NCBI RefSeq assembly: GCF_023516595.1
Contig: NZ_JAMGBG010000025.1
Location: 124,001 to 188,000, forward strand
Origin: Streptomyces neyagawaensis
Lineage (GTDB): Bacteria; Actinomycetota; Actinomycetes; Streptomycetales; Streptomycetaceae
Direction of reading: 5' to 3'
DNA length: 64,000 bases
Shown: one piece after another, positions 1 to 8,307 of the stretch
Position numbering within the stretch: the first letter of the stretch is position 1
Layout: each line of letters opens with the position of its first letter
Notes under the pieces: generated by a model
Seen by the model: only the letters and a program-made list of their open reading frames with translations
Told to the model about the DNA's origin: nothing
Databases searched by the model: none
Translations under genes and position numbers: made by a program

Positions 1-1134
1 GATCAGGGCGCTGGCGAGGATCGCCACGATGACAGTCGCGGCGGAGAAGCGGAGCGCGAAGGCCCGGCCGAACGTGCCCGTCTGCAGGGCGATCAGCTTC
101 AGGTCGACCATCGGTCCCACCACCATGAACGTCAGCCGCGCGAGGGGCGAGAAGCCGGAGAGGGAGGCGGCGACGAAGGCGTCGGCCTCGGAGCAGACGG
201 ACAGGAGGATGGCGAGCCCGGCGAGGAACAGCACCGAGAGCCAGGGCGAGTCGGCGAAGGTGTCGAGCACGGAACGCGGGACCACGACGTTGAAGGTGGC
301 CGCCGCCATCGCGCCGACGACCAGGAAGCCGCCCGCGTGCAGGAAGTCGTGCTGGAAGCCGAGCCGGAACTCCGTCCAGCGGCTGCGCCCCACGTGGTGT
401 CCCGTGTGGCGTGGGACCGGCTTCAGCCACTCGGCGCGGCCCAGCCACAGCCACAGCCAGCCCATCGCGGCGGCGGTGAGGAGCGAGGCGAGCAGCCGGG
501 CCAGCACCATCTCGGGGCTGCCGGGGAAGGCGACGGCGGTGGCGACGAGGACGATCGGGTTGACGGCGGGGGCCGACAGCAGGAAGGCGAACGCGGCCGC
601 CGGGTCGACCCCCCGGCGTATCAGGCTGTTCGCGACCGGCACGGACGCGCACTCGCAGCCGGGCAGGACGACTCCGGCGGCGCCCGCCACCGGGACCGCC
701 AGGGCGGGGTTGCGGGGCAGCAGCCGGCTGAACACCTGCGTCGGTACGAACGCGTTGATGGCCCCCGACAGGGCCGTACCGAGGAGCAGGAACGGCAACG
801 CCTGCACGGCGATGGACAGACACACCGTCCGCCACGCCTGGACGGCCGGTTCCTCCAGCCCCCGCCCGACGAGGAACAGCACGGCACCGGGGACGACGGC
901 CGCGCCGAGGAGCAGGAGGAGCCAGTGGCGGGGCCAGGAGTGCTCGGCCGCGTCCTCGGGCGTGTCCGAGTCGATCGCCTTCGAGTCGGCCGCGTTCGAG
1001 TCGGTCGCCTTCGGGTCGGTCGCCTTCGAGTCGCGCGCCTTCGCTTGGGCCGGTCTCACCGCCGCCGTCTCCTCGGCCGGTTCGTCTGTCTTCTGCAATG
1101 CCAGCTCCGAATGTCGGATGAACGGCTCGAACAT
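1..1134 (-). CDS. Permease, UPF0718/DUF318 family (3' end beyond the window)
   Basis: Reads leftward from an ATG at 1134; 378 codons are present and the C terminus lies outside. The first 60 or so residues are hydrophilic, with repeated DSKA/TDPKATDS blocks, followed by several hydrophobic helices. The signature PGCECASVPVANSLIRRG and a following LLSAPAVNP segment identify the UPF0718 permease family (relatives include ArsP-like exporters and Bacillus YcgR). Family members are usually paired with a TIGR03943 subunit, which would lie downstream outside the window. The substrate cannot be deduced. It diverges from the sigma factor gene at 1297. Confidence 0.85.
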   Translation of the reverse strand, partial: MFEPFIRHSELALQKTDEPAEETAAVRPAQAKARDSKATDPKATDSNAADSKAIDSDTPEDAAEHSWPRHWLLLLLGAAVVPGAVLFLVGRGLEEPAVQAWRTVCLSIAVQALPFLLLGTALSGAINAFVPTQVFSRLLPRNPALAVPVAGAAGVVLPGCECASVPVANSLIRRGVDPAAAFAFLLSAPAVNPIVLVATAVAFPGSPEMVLARLLASLLTAAAMGWLWLWLGRAEWLKPVPRHTGHHVGRSRWTEFRLGFQHDFLHAGGFLVVGAMAAATFNVVVPRSVLDTFADSPWLSVLFLAGLAILLSVCSEADAFVAASLSGFSPLARLTFMVVGPMVDLKLIALQTGTFGRAFALRFSAATVIVAILASALI

Positions 1135-1223
1135 AGCGGGCGGGTCGGGTGACGGGGGTGCTGGGTGGACAGCAGAGGCCGCGGGTGTAACTCGCTGTGT
1201 CGCGCATCACGTTGAGTGATTGC

Positions 1224-1252
1224 TTGAGTTTTTCGTCATCTCTACATACAAA
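1224..1252 (+). promoter_or_regulatory. Candidate promoter of the sigma factor fusion gene
   Basis: TTGAGT at 1224-1229 and TACAAA at 1247-1252 are separated by 17 bases, in an unusually AT-rich island of the divergent intergenic region. A start of transcription near 1260 would give a leader of roughly 38 bases to the ATG at 1297. This is a visual match to the housekeeping sigma consensus only. Confidence 0.45.
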
Positions 1253-1296
1253 ATCGACCTCGTCCCATCAGCAGGCGACAAGAGAGCGTTCCTGCC

Positions 1297-3240
1297 ATGA
1301 CCGACGGTCCCGCCACCCCACCGGCCGCGCCCATTACGCCCACCGTGCCCGCCCAGGGGTCCGCGCCCACCGTGCCCGCCCAGGGGTCCGGGCCCGGGTC
1401 CCACTCCGCGTCCGCCACCAAGGCGTACACCCGGATCTACGAGGAGCAGCACTCGCGTCTCGTCGCCTACGCGCGCTCCCTCACCCGGAACAGCTGGACG
1501 GCGGAGGACCTGGTCGCCGAGGCGCACTTCCGGGTCTGGCGGCGCCTGTCCGCGGGGCACGAGATCGACAACGTACCGGCGTATCTGATGACGACGGTGC
1601 GGCATCTCGCGGCAGCCGCCGGGAGCGCGGTCCGCGAGACGCCGCAGGACCCAACGGCGCCCGAGCGGGCCGACGCCGAGGTCCACGCGGACGGCGCGGC
1701 CGACCCGGCCGAGCAGGTGTCGTCGGTGGATCTGCTGGTGCGGGTGCTGGGCCAGTTGCCCGAACGGTGGGTGCGGGCGCTCTGGCTCGCCGAGGCGGAG
1801 GGCCAGCCGTTGGAGGCGGTCGGGCAGCGGATCGGTGCCAAACAGGGGGCGACGGCGGTGCTGTTGCACCGGGCGCGGGAGGGGATGCGGCAGGCGTTCC
1901 TTCGGGAGCAGCCGGGGGCGCCGGTCGATCCGGCGTGCCAGGTGCGATGGGGGCGGATGCCGGCGTATGTGCGCGGGACGGCTACCGCGCGGCAGTCGGA
2001 GCAGTTGCTCAGCCATGTGGACGCGTGCGACGACTGCCGGGCGCGGCTCGCCGTCCTCATGCGCACGAACGACCGGCTTCCCGCGCTGGTCGGTCCGGCG
2101 CTGGTGGTGTGCGCCGTGGGCGGGAGCGGGGCCGGGGGCAAGGTCCTGCTGTCGTTCGTCGCGGGGAGTGCGGGGAGCGCGGGAGGTGCAGGGGGCGCGG
2201 GGAGCGCGGGAATTGGCGGCGCCGCCTCGCATGGGGTGCGGCAAGGTGTGGTGGGTGGGGTGAAGGCCAAGGGGCCGGGCGTTGCGGTCATGGGTACGGC
2301 CGTCGCTGCCGCTGCCGTCGCCGCGGGGATCGTCCTCGGTGGCCTCGGGCCCTCGACGACCCCGCCGGAGAGGGTGCCGGTGGCTGAGGCGCCTGCGCCT
2401 CGGGGGCCGGAGGCACCTCGGGCCGAGGAAACCGGGCCGGCTGCTGACACCGACACCGACACGACCGCGGTGGACTCGTCCGGTGAGGACTTGGGGGCGG
2501 GTGCGGATGAGTCGGCGGGCGGTGGGGGTGCGCCTGGCGGGAGTGGGGACGGGGGTCGTAGTACGGCTGAGCCTCCCGGGGGAGAGGGGGAGCGGGAGGT
2601 TCCTGCGCAGCCCGAGGTGCCAGCCCACCCTGACGTGCCAGCCCACCCTGACGTGCCTGTCGAGCCTGACGTGCCTGTCGAGCCTGACGTGCCTGTCGAG
2701 CCTGACGTGCCTGTGGAACCCGAAGTGCCCGCTGAGCCTGAGGCGCCTGCGCAGGAACCCGAGGTGCCCGCCGAGCCACAGACGCCTGCGGAACCCGAGG
2801 TGCCCGCCGAGCCCGAAGTGCCTGCGCAGCCGGAGGGGCCGACGACTCCTGAAGTCCCGGGCACACCGGGCTCACCGGATACGCCGGATACACCGGATAC
2901 GCCCGACGCGCCAGGTGGTCCTGATGTGCCGGGTACCCCGGAGGTTCCGGGTGGGCCAGGTGCTCCGGAAGGGCCAGGCACACCGGATGTACCGGAGGGT
3001 CCGGGTGCGCCCGGTACCCCAGAGGGTCCGGGTGTGCCGGACCATCCGGATGCACCGGGGTACCCGGGAACGCCGGACGGTCCAGGTACTCCGGACGGTC
3101 CAGGTACTCCGGACGGTCCAGGTACTCCGGACGGTCCGGGAACGCCGGACGGTCCGGGAACGCCGGGAACACCTGGTGGACCGGGGACTCCGGACGGTCC
3201 AGGTACTCCGGGTACTCCTGGCGGTGGTTGCGGGGGGTGA
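1297..3240 (+). CDS. ECF-type sigma factor fused to zinc-finger, membrane helix and Pro-rich repeat tail
   Basis: 647 residues, far longer than a normal ECF sigma (about 200). Residues about 43-110 look like sigma region 2 ([20 protein letters not shown], then [18 protein letters not shown]). Residues about 150-205 look like region 4 ([20 protein letters not shown]). Next comes an anti-sigma-like zf-HC2 motif, HVDACDDC (H-x3-C-x2-C). A hydrophobic helix lies near residues 328-349 ([17 protein letters not shown]). From about residue 430 the tail is [13 protein letters not shown] and GPGTPD repeats ending GGGCGG. Known ECF groups with C-terminal zinc-finger plus membrane extensions (ECF52/53-like) are the nearest architecture. 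I infer a membrane-tethered, self-inhibited sigma factor with an extracytoplasmic tail. Confidence 0.8.
   Translation: MTDGPATPPAAPITPTVPAQGSAPTVPAQGSGPGSHSASATKAYTRIYEEQHSRLVAYARSLTRNSWTAEDLVAEAHFRVWRRLSAGHEIDNVPAYLMTTVRHLAAAAGSAVRETPQDPTAPERADAEVHADGAADPAEQVSSVDLLVRVLGQLPERWVRALWLAEAEGQPLEAVGQRIGAKQGATAVLLHRAREGMRQAFLREQPGAPVDPACQVRWGRMPAYVRGTATARQSEQLLSHVDACDDCRARLAVLMRTNDRLPALVGPALVVCAVGGSGAGGKVLLSFVAGSAGSAGGAGGAGSAGIGGAASHGVRQGVVGGVKAKGPGVAVMGTAVAAAAVAAGIVLGGLGPSTTPPERVPVAEAPAPRGPEAPRAEETGPAADTDTDTTAVDSSGEDLGAGADESAGGGGAPGGSGDGGRSTAEPPGGEGEREVPAQPEVPAHPDVPAHPDVPVEPDVPVEPDVPVEPDVPVEPEVPAEPEAPAQEPEVPAEPQTPAEPEVPAEPEVPAQPEGPTTPEVPGTPGSPDTPDTPDTPDAPGGPDVPGTPEVPGGPGAPEGPGTPDVPEGPGAPGTPEGPGVPDHPDAPGYPGTPDGPGTPDGPGTPDGPGTPDGPGTPDGPGTPGTPGGPGTPDGPGTPGTPGGGCGG
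2599..3231 (+). repeat. Coding tandem repeats of the sigma-fusion tail
   Basis: Two repeat types occupy the 3' third of the gene. The first is built on an 18-base unit encoding [12 protein letters not shown]. The second encodes TPD triplets and then GPGTPD hexapeptides, with GGTCCAGGTACTCCGGAC repeated almost identically around 3078-3140. The near-identical DNA copies imply recent expansion and a copy number likely to vary between strains. Confidence 0.85.
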
Positions 3241-3532
3241 GCGGTCGTTGTGGGGGCGCATCAGGGTTTCGCCCCCACCACCCCTACCCGTTCCCATTCC
3301 CCAGGGGCTGCGCCCCTTCGGCCCCGCTGGGGCGCCTTGGGGCTCGGGGGTGCGGGTGGCTGCGGCGGGTGCGGGTGCGTTGTGGTTTCTCGCGCAGTTC
3401 CCCGCGCTCCTGAAGCGCGGCCTCCGACCAACGCGATCCGAGTCCGGGGCTCACCTTTTCTGTTATCGCCCGCTCCGTGTCACGTCTCCTCTACGCAGGC
3501 ACCGTCCCCACGAAAGCCCGAGGAACGACGCA
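3241..3532. repeat. Intergenic region with two dispersed Streptomyces repeats
   Basis: No gene seen. Bases 3270-3330 carry a CCCTACCCGTTCCCATTCCC / GGGGCTGCGCCCC element related to the inverted repeat at 58840-58970. Bases 3388-3413 carry, in reverse orientation, the element CAGGGGCGCGGGGAACTGCG seen also near 5121, 13993 and 45372. Such elements sit at gene ends and may help end transcripts. Confidence 0.5.
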
Positions 3533-5026
3533 GTGACACTTCGGATCAGTCGACGCAGCATGCTCAAGGCCGCTGGAGCGGCGACCGGCGCGGTCGGTAT
3601 CGGTATCGGCACGGGCGTGGCCGCATCCCCCGCGGCGGCGGCGGGCACGCCCTTCGTGCACCCGGGGATGCTCCACACCCGGGCCGATCTCGAGCGCATG
3701 GCCGCCAAGGTGAAGGCGGGCGCCGCCCCCTACACGGCGGGTTTCGAAAAGCTCACCCTCACCACCGGCCGCCACTCGCAGGCCGCATGGCGGCCCAACC
3801 CGCAGGTGACCCCGATCCGGGGAGGGAGCGGCGTCCAGAACTACGGGGCCCTCTACCGCGACATCCACGCCGCCTACCAGAGGGCGCTGCGCTGGAAGAT
3901 CACCGGCGACACCGCATACGCCGACACCGCGCGGGACATCTGCAACGCCTGGTCGGGGACGCTGAAGGGTATCGGCGGAGGCTCCGAAGTCGTGCTCCTG
4001 GCGGGCATCTACGGGTACCAGTTCGCCAACGTCGGCGAGCTCTTGCGCGGCTACCCCGGCTTCGACCTGGCCCGTTTCCAGGACATGCTGGTCAAGCACT
4101 TCTATCCGATGAACCGCCACATGATGTACCGCGAGACCAATTGCATCGGCCACTACTGGGCGAACTGGGACCTGTGCTCCATGGCGTCGATCATGGCCAT
4201 CGGGATCCTCTGCGACGACCGGGCCAAGTTCGACGAGACGGTGGACTACTTCTACAACGGCGAAGGCAACGGCGCGCTGGCCAAGGCGATCCCCTACGTC
4301 TACAACGACGTGGGCCTGGCCCAGTGGCAGGAGAGCGGGCGCGACCAGGCCCACAGCATGATGGGCATCGGCCTGATGGGCACCATCTGCGAGATGGCCT
4401 GGAACCAGGGCGTCGACCTCTACGGCGCGGACGACTCCAGGTTCCGCAAGGCGTGCGAGTACGTCGCCCGGTACAACCTCGGCTACGACGTGCCCTACAC
4501 CCCCTACACCTGGACAAATGGCGTGCACTGCGTGGATACGGTGCAGAACACCATCTCCGAAGGCGGCCGCGGCGGTGGGCGCCCGGTCTGGGCGCGGGTC
4601 TACAACCACTACGCCAACAGGCGCCGCATGGCCATGCCGAACACCCGCGAGATGCTGGCCCGCAGCGGGCCCGAGGGAGGCGGCGGCCACTACGGGCCGA
4701 ACAGCGGCGGATTCGACGAACTCGGCTTCGGCACACTGGCGTACACCAGGGACAAGGCCACCGCGGCCGAGGCGGCGGCCTCACTGTCCCCGCCGAAGTC
4801 GGCGACCGCCAAGTCCGGCACCTCCGGGAAATCCGGTTCGTCCAAGTCCTCGGCCGGGCAGTCCTCCGGGGGCGTCAGCACCCAGGGCGCAAAGAGCGAC
4901 AAGGACCTGGCCGCCACCGGTACCTCGGACCTCCCTCTGTGGACGGCCGCGACCGGCGTCACCGCGGTCGCCGGCGGCCTCCTGCTGCTCCGCCGCCGCG
5001 GCCAGGCCCGACGCGACGCGGAGTGA
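3533..5026 (+). CDS. Tat-secreted alginate lyase family protein with LAxTG sorting signal
   Basis: 497 residues from a GTG at 3533, chosen because AGGAA lies just upstream and the N terminus begins a twin-arginine signal (ISRRSMLKAAGAATGAVG) ending near AAAAG. The body matches the alginate lyase/chondroitinase-like alpha-toroid family; NCIGHYWANWD resembles the catalytic N..H..YW segment. After a Ser/Lys/Gly linker the C terminus has LAATG at about 459-463, a hydrophobic helix and an RRR tail, the layout of a substrate of the Streptomyces class E sortase. Inferred role: cell-wall-anchored polysaccharide lyase; the actual polymer is unknown. A sortase gene lies nearby at 6831 but is of class F. 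Confidence 0.85.
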   Translation: MTLRISRRSMLKAAGAATGAVGIGIGTGVAASPAAAAGTPFVHPGMLHTRADLERMAAKVKAGAAPYTAGFEKLTLTTGRHSQAAWRPNPQVTPIRGGSGVQNYGALYRDIHAAYQRALRWKITGDTAYADTARDICNAWSGTLKGIGGGSEVVLLAGIYGYQFANVGELLRGYPGFDLARFQDMLVKHFYPMNRHMMYRETNCIGHYWANWDLCSMASIMAIGILCDDRAKFDETVDYFYNGEGNGALAKAIPYVYNDVGLAQWQESGRDQAHSMMGIGLMGTICEMAWNQGVDLYGADDSRFRKACEYVARYNLGYDVPYTPYTWTNGVHCVDTVQNTISEGGRGGGRPVWARVYNHYANRRRMAMPNTREMLARSGPEGGGGHYGPNSGGFDELGFGTLAYTRDKATAAEAAASLSPPKSATAKSGTSGKSGSSKSSAGQSSGGVSTQGAKSDKDLAATGTSDLPLWTAATGVTAVAGGLLLLRRRGQARRDAE

Positions 5027-5081
5027 CACCCGCGGCGACATGACACACGGCCGCCCCCCACACACACATCGACCCGCAGGG

Positions 5082-5145
5082 CCGTTCAGGGGCGCGGAGC
5101 CGATCAGGGGCGCAGGGCCGTTCAGGGGCGCGGGGAACTGCACGA
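5082..5145 (+). repeat. Three tandem copies of the CAGGGGCGCGG element
   Basis: TTCAGGGGCGCGG or close variants recur at about 5085, 5104 and 5121; the last copy extends to GGGGAACTGCACGAGC. The block lies between the stop codons of the convergent genes ending at 5026 and 5192, a typical extragenic position for this element. Confidence 0.6.
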
Positions 5146-5191
5146 GCAGCCCCCACTCAGCCGCACCCGGCCAGGCACCCCAAGCCGCCCC

Positions 5192-5836
5192 TCACCCGTA
5201 CGGTCGCCTCTCCTTCGCCTCCCTCAGGGCCCTCCCCCACCACGCCAGCTGGTCCAGCATCACCTTCGCCGCGGCGTCGGGGCCGGTCGGGTCCTTCAGG
5301 CGGCCGGTGTCGTCGAAGGAGCCGTGCGCGTTGTGGAAGGAGACGGTGTCGCGGACCGTCGTGGCGTGCAGCTCGGCGAAGACCTGGCGGAGGTGCTCCG
5401 TCGCGCGGAGGCCGCCCGAGACCCCGCCGTACGAGACGAGGGCGACCGGCTTGGCCCGCCACTCGTGGAAGTGCCAGTCGATGAGGTTCTTCAAGGCCGC
5501 CGGGTAGGAGTGGTTGTACTCGGGCGTCAGCACCACGAACGCCTCCGCGGACGCCAGCTTCGGCGTGACCTCCGCCAGCTGCGCCGTCACCTCGGGAGTC
5601 GGCGCGAACGTCGTCGGAAGGTCGATCTCGGCGACATCCACGACGTCCACCTCGAAGTCGTCGTGTTCGTTCACGCGGTCCACGAGCCACTGGGCCACCA
5701 CCGGCCCGAACCGGCCCGTGCGGTTGCTCCCGACGACCACCGTCACCCGTACCGGGGCGGAGGACGAGGAGGCGGAGGCGGAGGAAGGGGTCACGGCGGT
5801 GTGGGGAGCGGCTTGCTCACCTGTCGAGGTCGTCAT
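5192..5836 (-). CDS. NADPH-dependent FMN reductase (flavodoxin-like)
   Basis: 214 residues. The flavin phosphate loop GSNRTGRFG follows an Ala/Ser-rich N terminus, and PEYNHSYPAALKNLIDW is the diagnostic FMN_red motif. Family enzymes reduce free flavins or quinones with NAD(P)H in the cytoplasm. The ATG at 5836 is chosen over a GTG at 5845 because GGAGG at 5850-5846 is correctly spaced only for the ATG. A SoxR-type box sits just upstream, matching the redox-cycling-drug regulon of Streptomyces in which an FMN reductase (recalled as SCO2478) is a member. Confidence 0.9.
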   Translation of the reverse strand: MTTSTGEQAAPHTAVTPSSASASSSSAPVRVTVVVGSNRTGRFGPVVAQWLVDRVNEHDDFEVDVVDVAEIDLPTTFAPTPEVTAQLAEVTPKLASAEAFVVLTPEYNHSYPAALKNLIDWHFHEWRAKPVALVSYGGVSGGLRATEHLRQVFAELHATTVRDTVSFHNAHGSFDDTGRLKDPTGPDAAAKVMLDQLAWWGRALREAKERRPYG

Positions 5837-5852
5837 GGCGACCACCCTCCTA

Positions 5853-5870
5853 CCTCAACTGAACTTGAGG
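5853..5870 (-). promoter_or_regulatory. SoxR-type operator within the FMN reductase promoter
   Basis: CCTCAACTGAACTTGAGG is an inverted repeat that differs from the classical SoxR box CCTCAAGTTAACTTGAGG at two central bases. On the reverse strand TTGACC at 5874-5869 forms a -35 overlapping the box and TAGGAG at 5852-5847 could be the -10, the usual MerR-family geometry. Transcription would then start very close to the ATG at 5836, so the message may be nearly leaderless. Confidence 0.8.
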
Positions 5871-6148
5871 TCAAGTCGCAGCCGCACCCCTGTCCGTCCT
5901 CCTCAGCCTCCTCCCCGCTCACTCCCAGCCCTCCCCCGCGTCACCCATTCGTACGTCCCCCGCCCCCTCCACCCCACCCGCTCCCCCCACCGCACCAATG
6001 ACCTGCCCAAACACCGTCCACCCCCACCCGTGTCCGCCCTCCCCCAGCCCCCGCCACCCCCCTTTCTGACGAGCCCTCAGCGAGCGCCGCGCTCCATGTG
6101 CCCCTTACCTCGAAAGGGCAAGGTGGACTCACGGGAGGAGCCGGCTCG

Positions 6149-6697
6149 ATGCGACGTATCGCCCGCCCGCTGACCGGCACCGCGCTCGCCGTCCTCACTC
6201 CGGCCCTCATCGCGGCTCTCCTCCTCCCCTCCGCCCCGGCGTACGGCGGGGAGGACCGTGGGCGGCTGGAGTTGACCCCCGCCGATGTCATCCCCGGTGA
6301 CGAGGTGACCGCCCGTACGGCGGCCTGCGGTGCGGACGGTAAGGGTGCGGGCGACGCCAGCGCGGTCGGGGCCGGCTCCTTCCCGCTCGCGCCCGGCGCC
6401 GGCCGGCCCTGGCCCAGCGGGCGGTTCGAGGTGCCGCCGAGCGCCCAGCCGGGGACGTACGAGATCGTCGCGACCTGCGCGAAGGGCGGACGGCGGGTGG
6501 CCGGGGACCTCGTGGTCTCGTTGACCGGCGGTCACAGCGCGCCGCCGGCGCATCCGAGAGGGAGTGTGAAGACGGGGGTCGGCGGCGCATTCGGCACCGA
6601 TCCCGTGCAGACCGCGGCCGGCATGGCGGCTCTCGCCGTCGCCGCCGCGGGCGGTACCTGGCTCCTGCATCGCCGGGCGAGAGGCGACAGGATCTGA
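6149..6697 (+). CDS. Small secreted/membrane-anchored protein next to sortase F
   Basis: 182 residues starting at the ATG preceded by GGAGGAG eight bases upstream. An N-terminal signal peptide (RRIARPLTGTALAVLTPALI, cleavage near AYG) is followed by an about 110-residue domain with two Cys (TAACG and VATCA) that may form a disulfide. The C terminus has a hydrophobic helix (TAAGMAALAVAAAGGTWLL) and a RRARGDR tail, shaped like a sorting signal but without an LPxTG or LAxTG motif. It precedes the class F sortase gene, so it could be a substrate or partner. Not assigned to a named family. Confidence 0.75.
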   Translation: MRRIARPLTGTALAVLTPALIAALLLPSAPAYGGEDRGRLELTPADVIPGDEVTARTAACGADGKGAGDASAVGAGSFPLAPGAGRPWPSGRFEVPPSAQPGTYEIVATCAKGGRRVAGDLVVSLTGGHSAPPAHPRGSVKTGVGGAFGTDPVQTAAGMAALAVAAAGGTWLLHRRARGDRI

Positions 6698-6734
6698 CGG
6701 ACGCCCTCCGCAACCCGTCCGCCGGTACCGCCGC

Positions 6735-6776
6735 CCTCCCCTCCGGGCCTTCCTCCCCTTCGGCCCGGAGGGGAGG
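6735..6776 (+). terminator. Perfect 15-bp stem hairpin between the secreted protein and sortase genes
   Basis: CCTCCCCTCCGGGCC at 6735-6749 pairs perfectly with GGCCCGGAGGGGAGG at 6762-6776 across a 12-base loop. There is no T-tract, as is common in Streptomyces. It would separate, or attenuate, transcription into the sortase gene. Confidence 0.6.
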
Positions 6777-6830
6777 AACAAGACGAACAAGATGACGACC
6801 GGCCGCCAAGCCTGGAGGAGGCCCCGTGCG

Positions 6831-7487
6831 ATGACTGGAGGAGACCCCGTGCGGCGGTGCGTCGACGTCGTCCTGACCGGTGTCACCGTCGTCGCCCTCT
6901 GCTGCGGTGCCTGGCTGGTGCGCAGCGGTACCGCCTCCCACGCGCCCCCGCAGCCGTCAGCGGCGCAGGGGCTCGGTCGGGGGCAGAGTCGCCCGGGGCC
7001 CGAGGGGGCGGTCGTGGCCGCCCTGGCTCCCTCGCCGCCGGAGCGGATCCGGATTCCCTCGATCCGTGTGGACGCCCCGCTGACCGGGCTCGGCCTCACC
7101 CCCGCCGGCAGCCTCGACGTGCCGCCCGCCGAGAAGGAGAACCTCGCCGGCTGGTACGCGGCCGGCACCAGCCCGGGCGAGCGGGGCACCGCGATCGTCG
7201 CCGGGCACGTCGACAACGCGGACGGGCCGGCCGTCTTCTACGACCTCGGCGCGGTGCGGCGGGGCGCCACGATCGAGGTGGACCGGCGGGACGGCGGCAC
7301 CGCCGTCTTCACGGTGGACGCGGTCGAGGCGTACGCCGCGCGGGACTTCCCCGACGAGAAGGTGTACGGGGCTGCCGCGCGACCGGAGTTGCGGGTCATC
7401 ACCTGCGGCGGCCCGTACTCCCGCTCGACCGGCTACGAGGGCAACGTCGTCGTCTTCGCCCACCTCACCGGCAGCCGCCTCCGCTGA
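6831..7487 (+). CDS. srtF: Class F sortase
   Basis: 218 residues. A cytoplasmic N terminus and one membrane helix (VDVVLTGVTVVALCCGAWLV) are followed by the sortase fold. Catalytic residues visible are His126 in VAGHVDN, Cys192 in VITCGG and Arg198 in PYSRSTGYEG. Length and motifs fit the actinobacterial class F group. The ATG at 6831 is chosen for GGAGGAGG nine bases upstream; a GTG at 6849 is an alternative with its own GGAGGAG. Sortases anchor exported proteins to the cell wall; the substrate of class F enzymes in Streptomyces is not clear. Its upstream neighbour is a candidate. Confidence 0.88.
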   Translation: MTGGDPVRRCVDVVLTGVTVVALCCGAWLVRSGTASHAPPQPSAAQGLGRGQSRPGPEGAVVAALAPSPPERIRIPSIRVDAPLTGLGLTPAGSLDVPPAEKENLAGWYAAGTSPGERGTAIVAGHVDNADGPAVFYDLGAVRRGATIEVDRRDGGTAVFTVDAVEAYAARDFPDEKVYGAAARPELRVITCGGPYSRSTGYEGNVVVFAHLTGSRLR

Positions 7488-7521
7488 GGGGAGCCCCTCG
7501 CCCTCGTTCCCGCCCTCGTCC

Positions 7522-8307
7522 TCATGCCAGCCACTGTTCGTACGCCATCTTCGCCACCAGCGTGAACACCACCGTCAGCAGCACGACGCGGACGAAGCCG
7601 CTGCCCTTCTTCAGTGCCGTGTGCGCGCCGACCGTGCCCCCGACGAGGTTGAAGACGGCCATCAGCGCGGCCAGCTGCCAGTACACCGTGCCCTTCCAGG
7701 CGAACGTGGCGAGGGCGCCGGCGTTGGTGCAGCAGTTGACGATCTTCGCGGTCGCGGAGGCGGTGACCAGGTCGAGGTGGAGGACCGCGGTGAGGGTGAG
7801 GACGAGGAACGTGCCGGTGCCGGGGCCGATGAGACCGTCGTAGAAGCCGATGCCGACGCCCGCGAGGCCGATCGCGGCGAGGACGCGGCGGGGTGAGACC
7901 GGGCCGGTGGCGGGTGCCGTGCCGAAGGAGGGGCGCAGGATGACGAACGCGCCGACGCCCAGGAGGACGACCATGACGACCGGTTTCAGGATCTCCGTGC
8001 TCATGCCGGCGGCGACGAACGCACCGGCCGTCGAGCCGGCGAGCGCCGCGAGGCCGATGCGGACGGCGATCCGTACGTCGACCGGGGTGCGGCGGGCGTA
8101 GGTCACGGCCGCGCCGGTGGTGCCGACGATCGCGACCGCCTTGTTGGTGCCGAGGGCGTACTGGGCGGCGGAGGCGCCGTTCGGCAGACCGAGGAGCAGG
8201 GCGGGCAGGAGCAGCAGCCCGCCGCCGCCCACCACGGCGTCGATCCAGCCGGCCGCGAGAGCCGCGAGGCACAGGACGACGACCATGGTCAGCGATATGT
8301 CGGGCAT
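7522..8307 (-). CDS. TSUP family (TauE/SafE) anion exporter
   Basis: 261 residues, almost entirely hydrophobic with about seven to eight helices and two related halves. The N-terminal motif GWIDAVVGGGGLLLLPALLL followed by LGTNKAVAIVGT is characteristic of the TauE/SafE/YfcA family. Members move sulfite, sulfonates or other small anions across the membrane. It diverges from the nitrite reductase operon across a 311-base region, so a role with nitrite or sulfite is possible but unproven. Confidence 0.88.
   Translation of the reverse strand: MPDISLTMVVVLCLAALAAGWIDAVVGGGGLLLLPALLLGLPNGASAAQYALGTNKAVAIVGTTGAAVTYARRTPVDVRIAVRIGLAALAGSTAGAFVAAGMSTEILKPVVMVVLLGVGAFVILRPSFGTAPATGPVSPRRVLAAIGLAGVGIGFYDGLIGPGTGTFLVLTLTAVLHLDLVTASATAKIVNCCTNAGALATFAWKGTVYWQLAALMAVFNLVGGTVGAHTALKKGSGFVRVVLLTVVFTLVAKMAYEQWLA

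Noticed and set aside
1467..2981. Long reverse-strand open frame with collagen-like [10 protein letters not shown] repeats
   Set aside because: It is the mirror of the Pro/Glu/Val repeats of the sigma fusion gene; high GC keeps the frame open. No start region or family domain.
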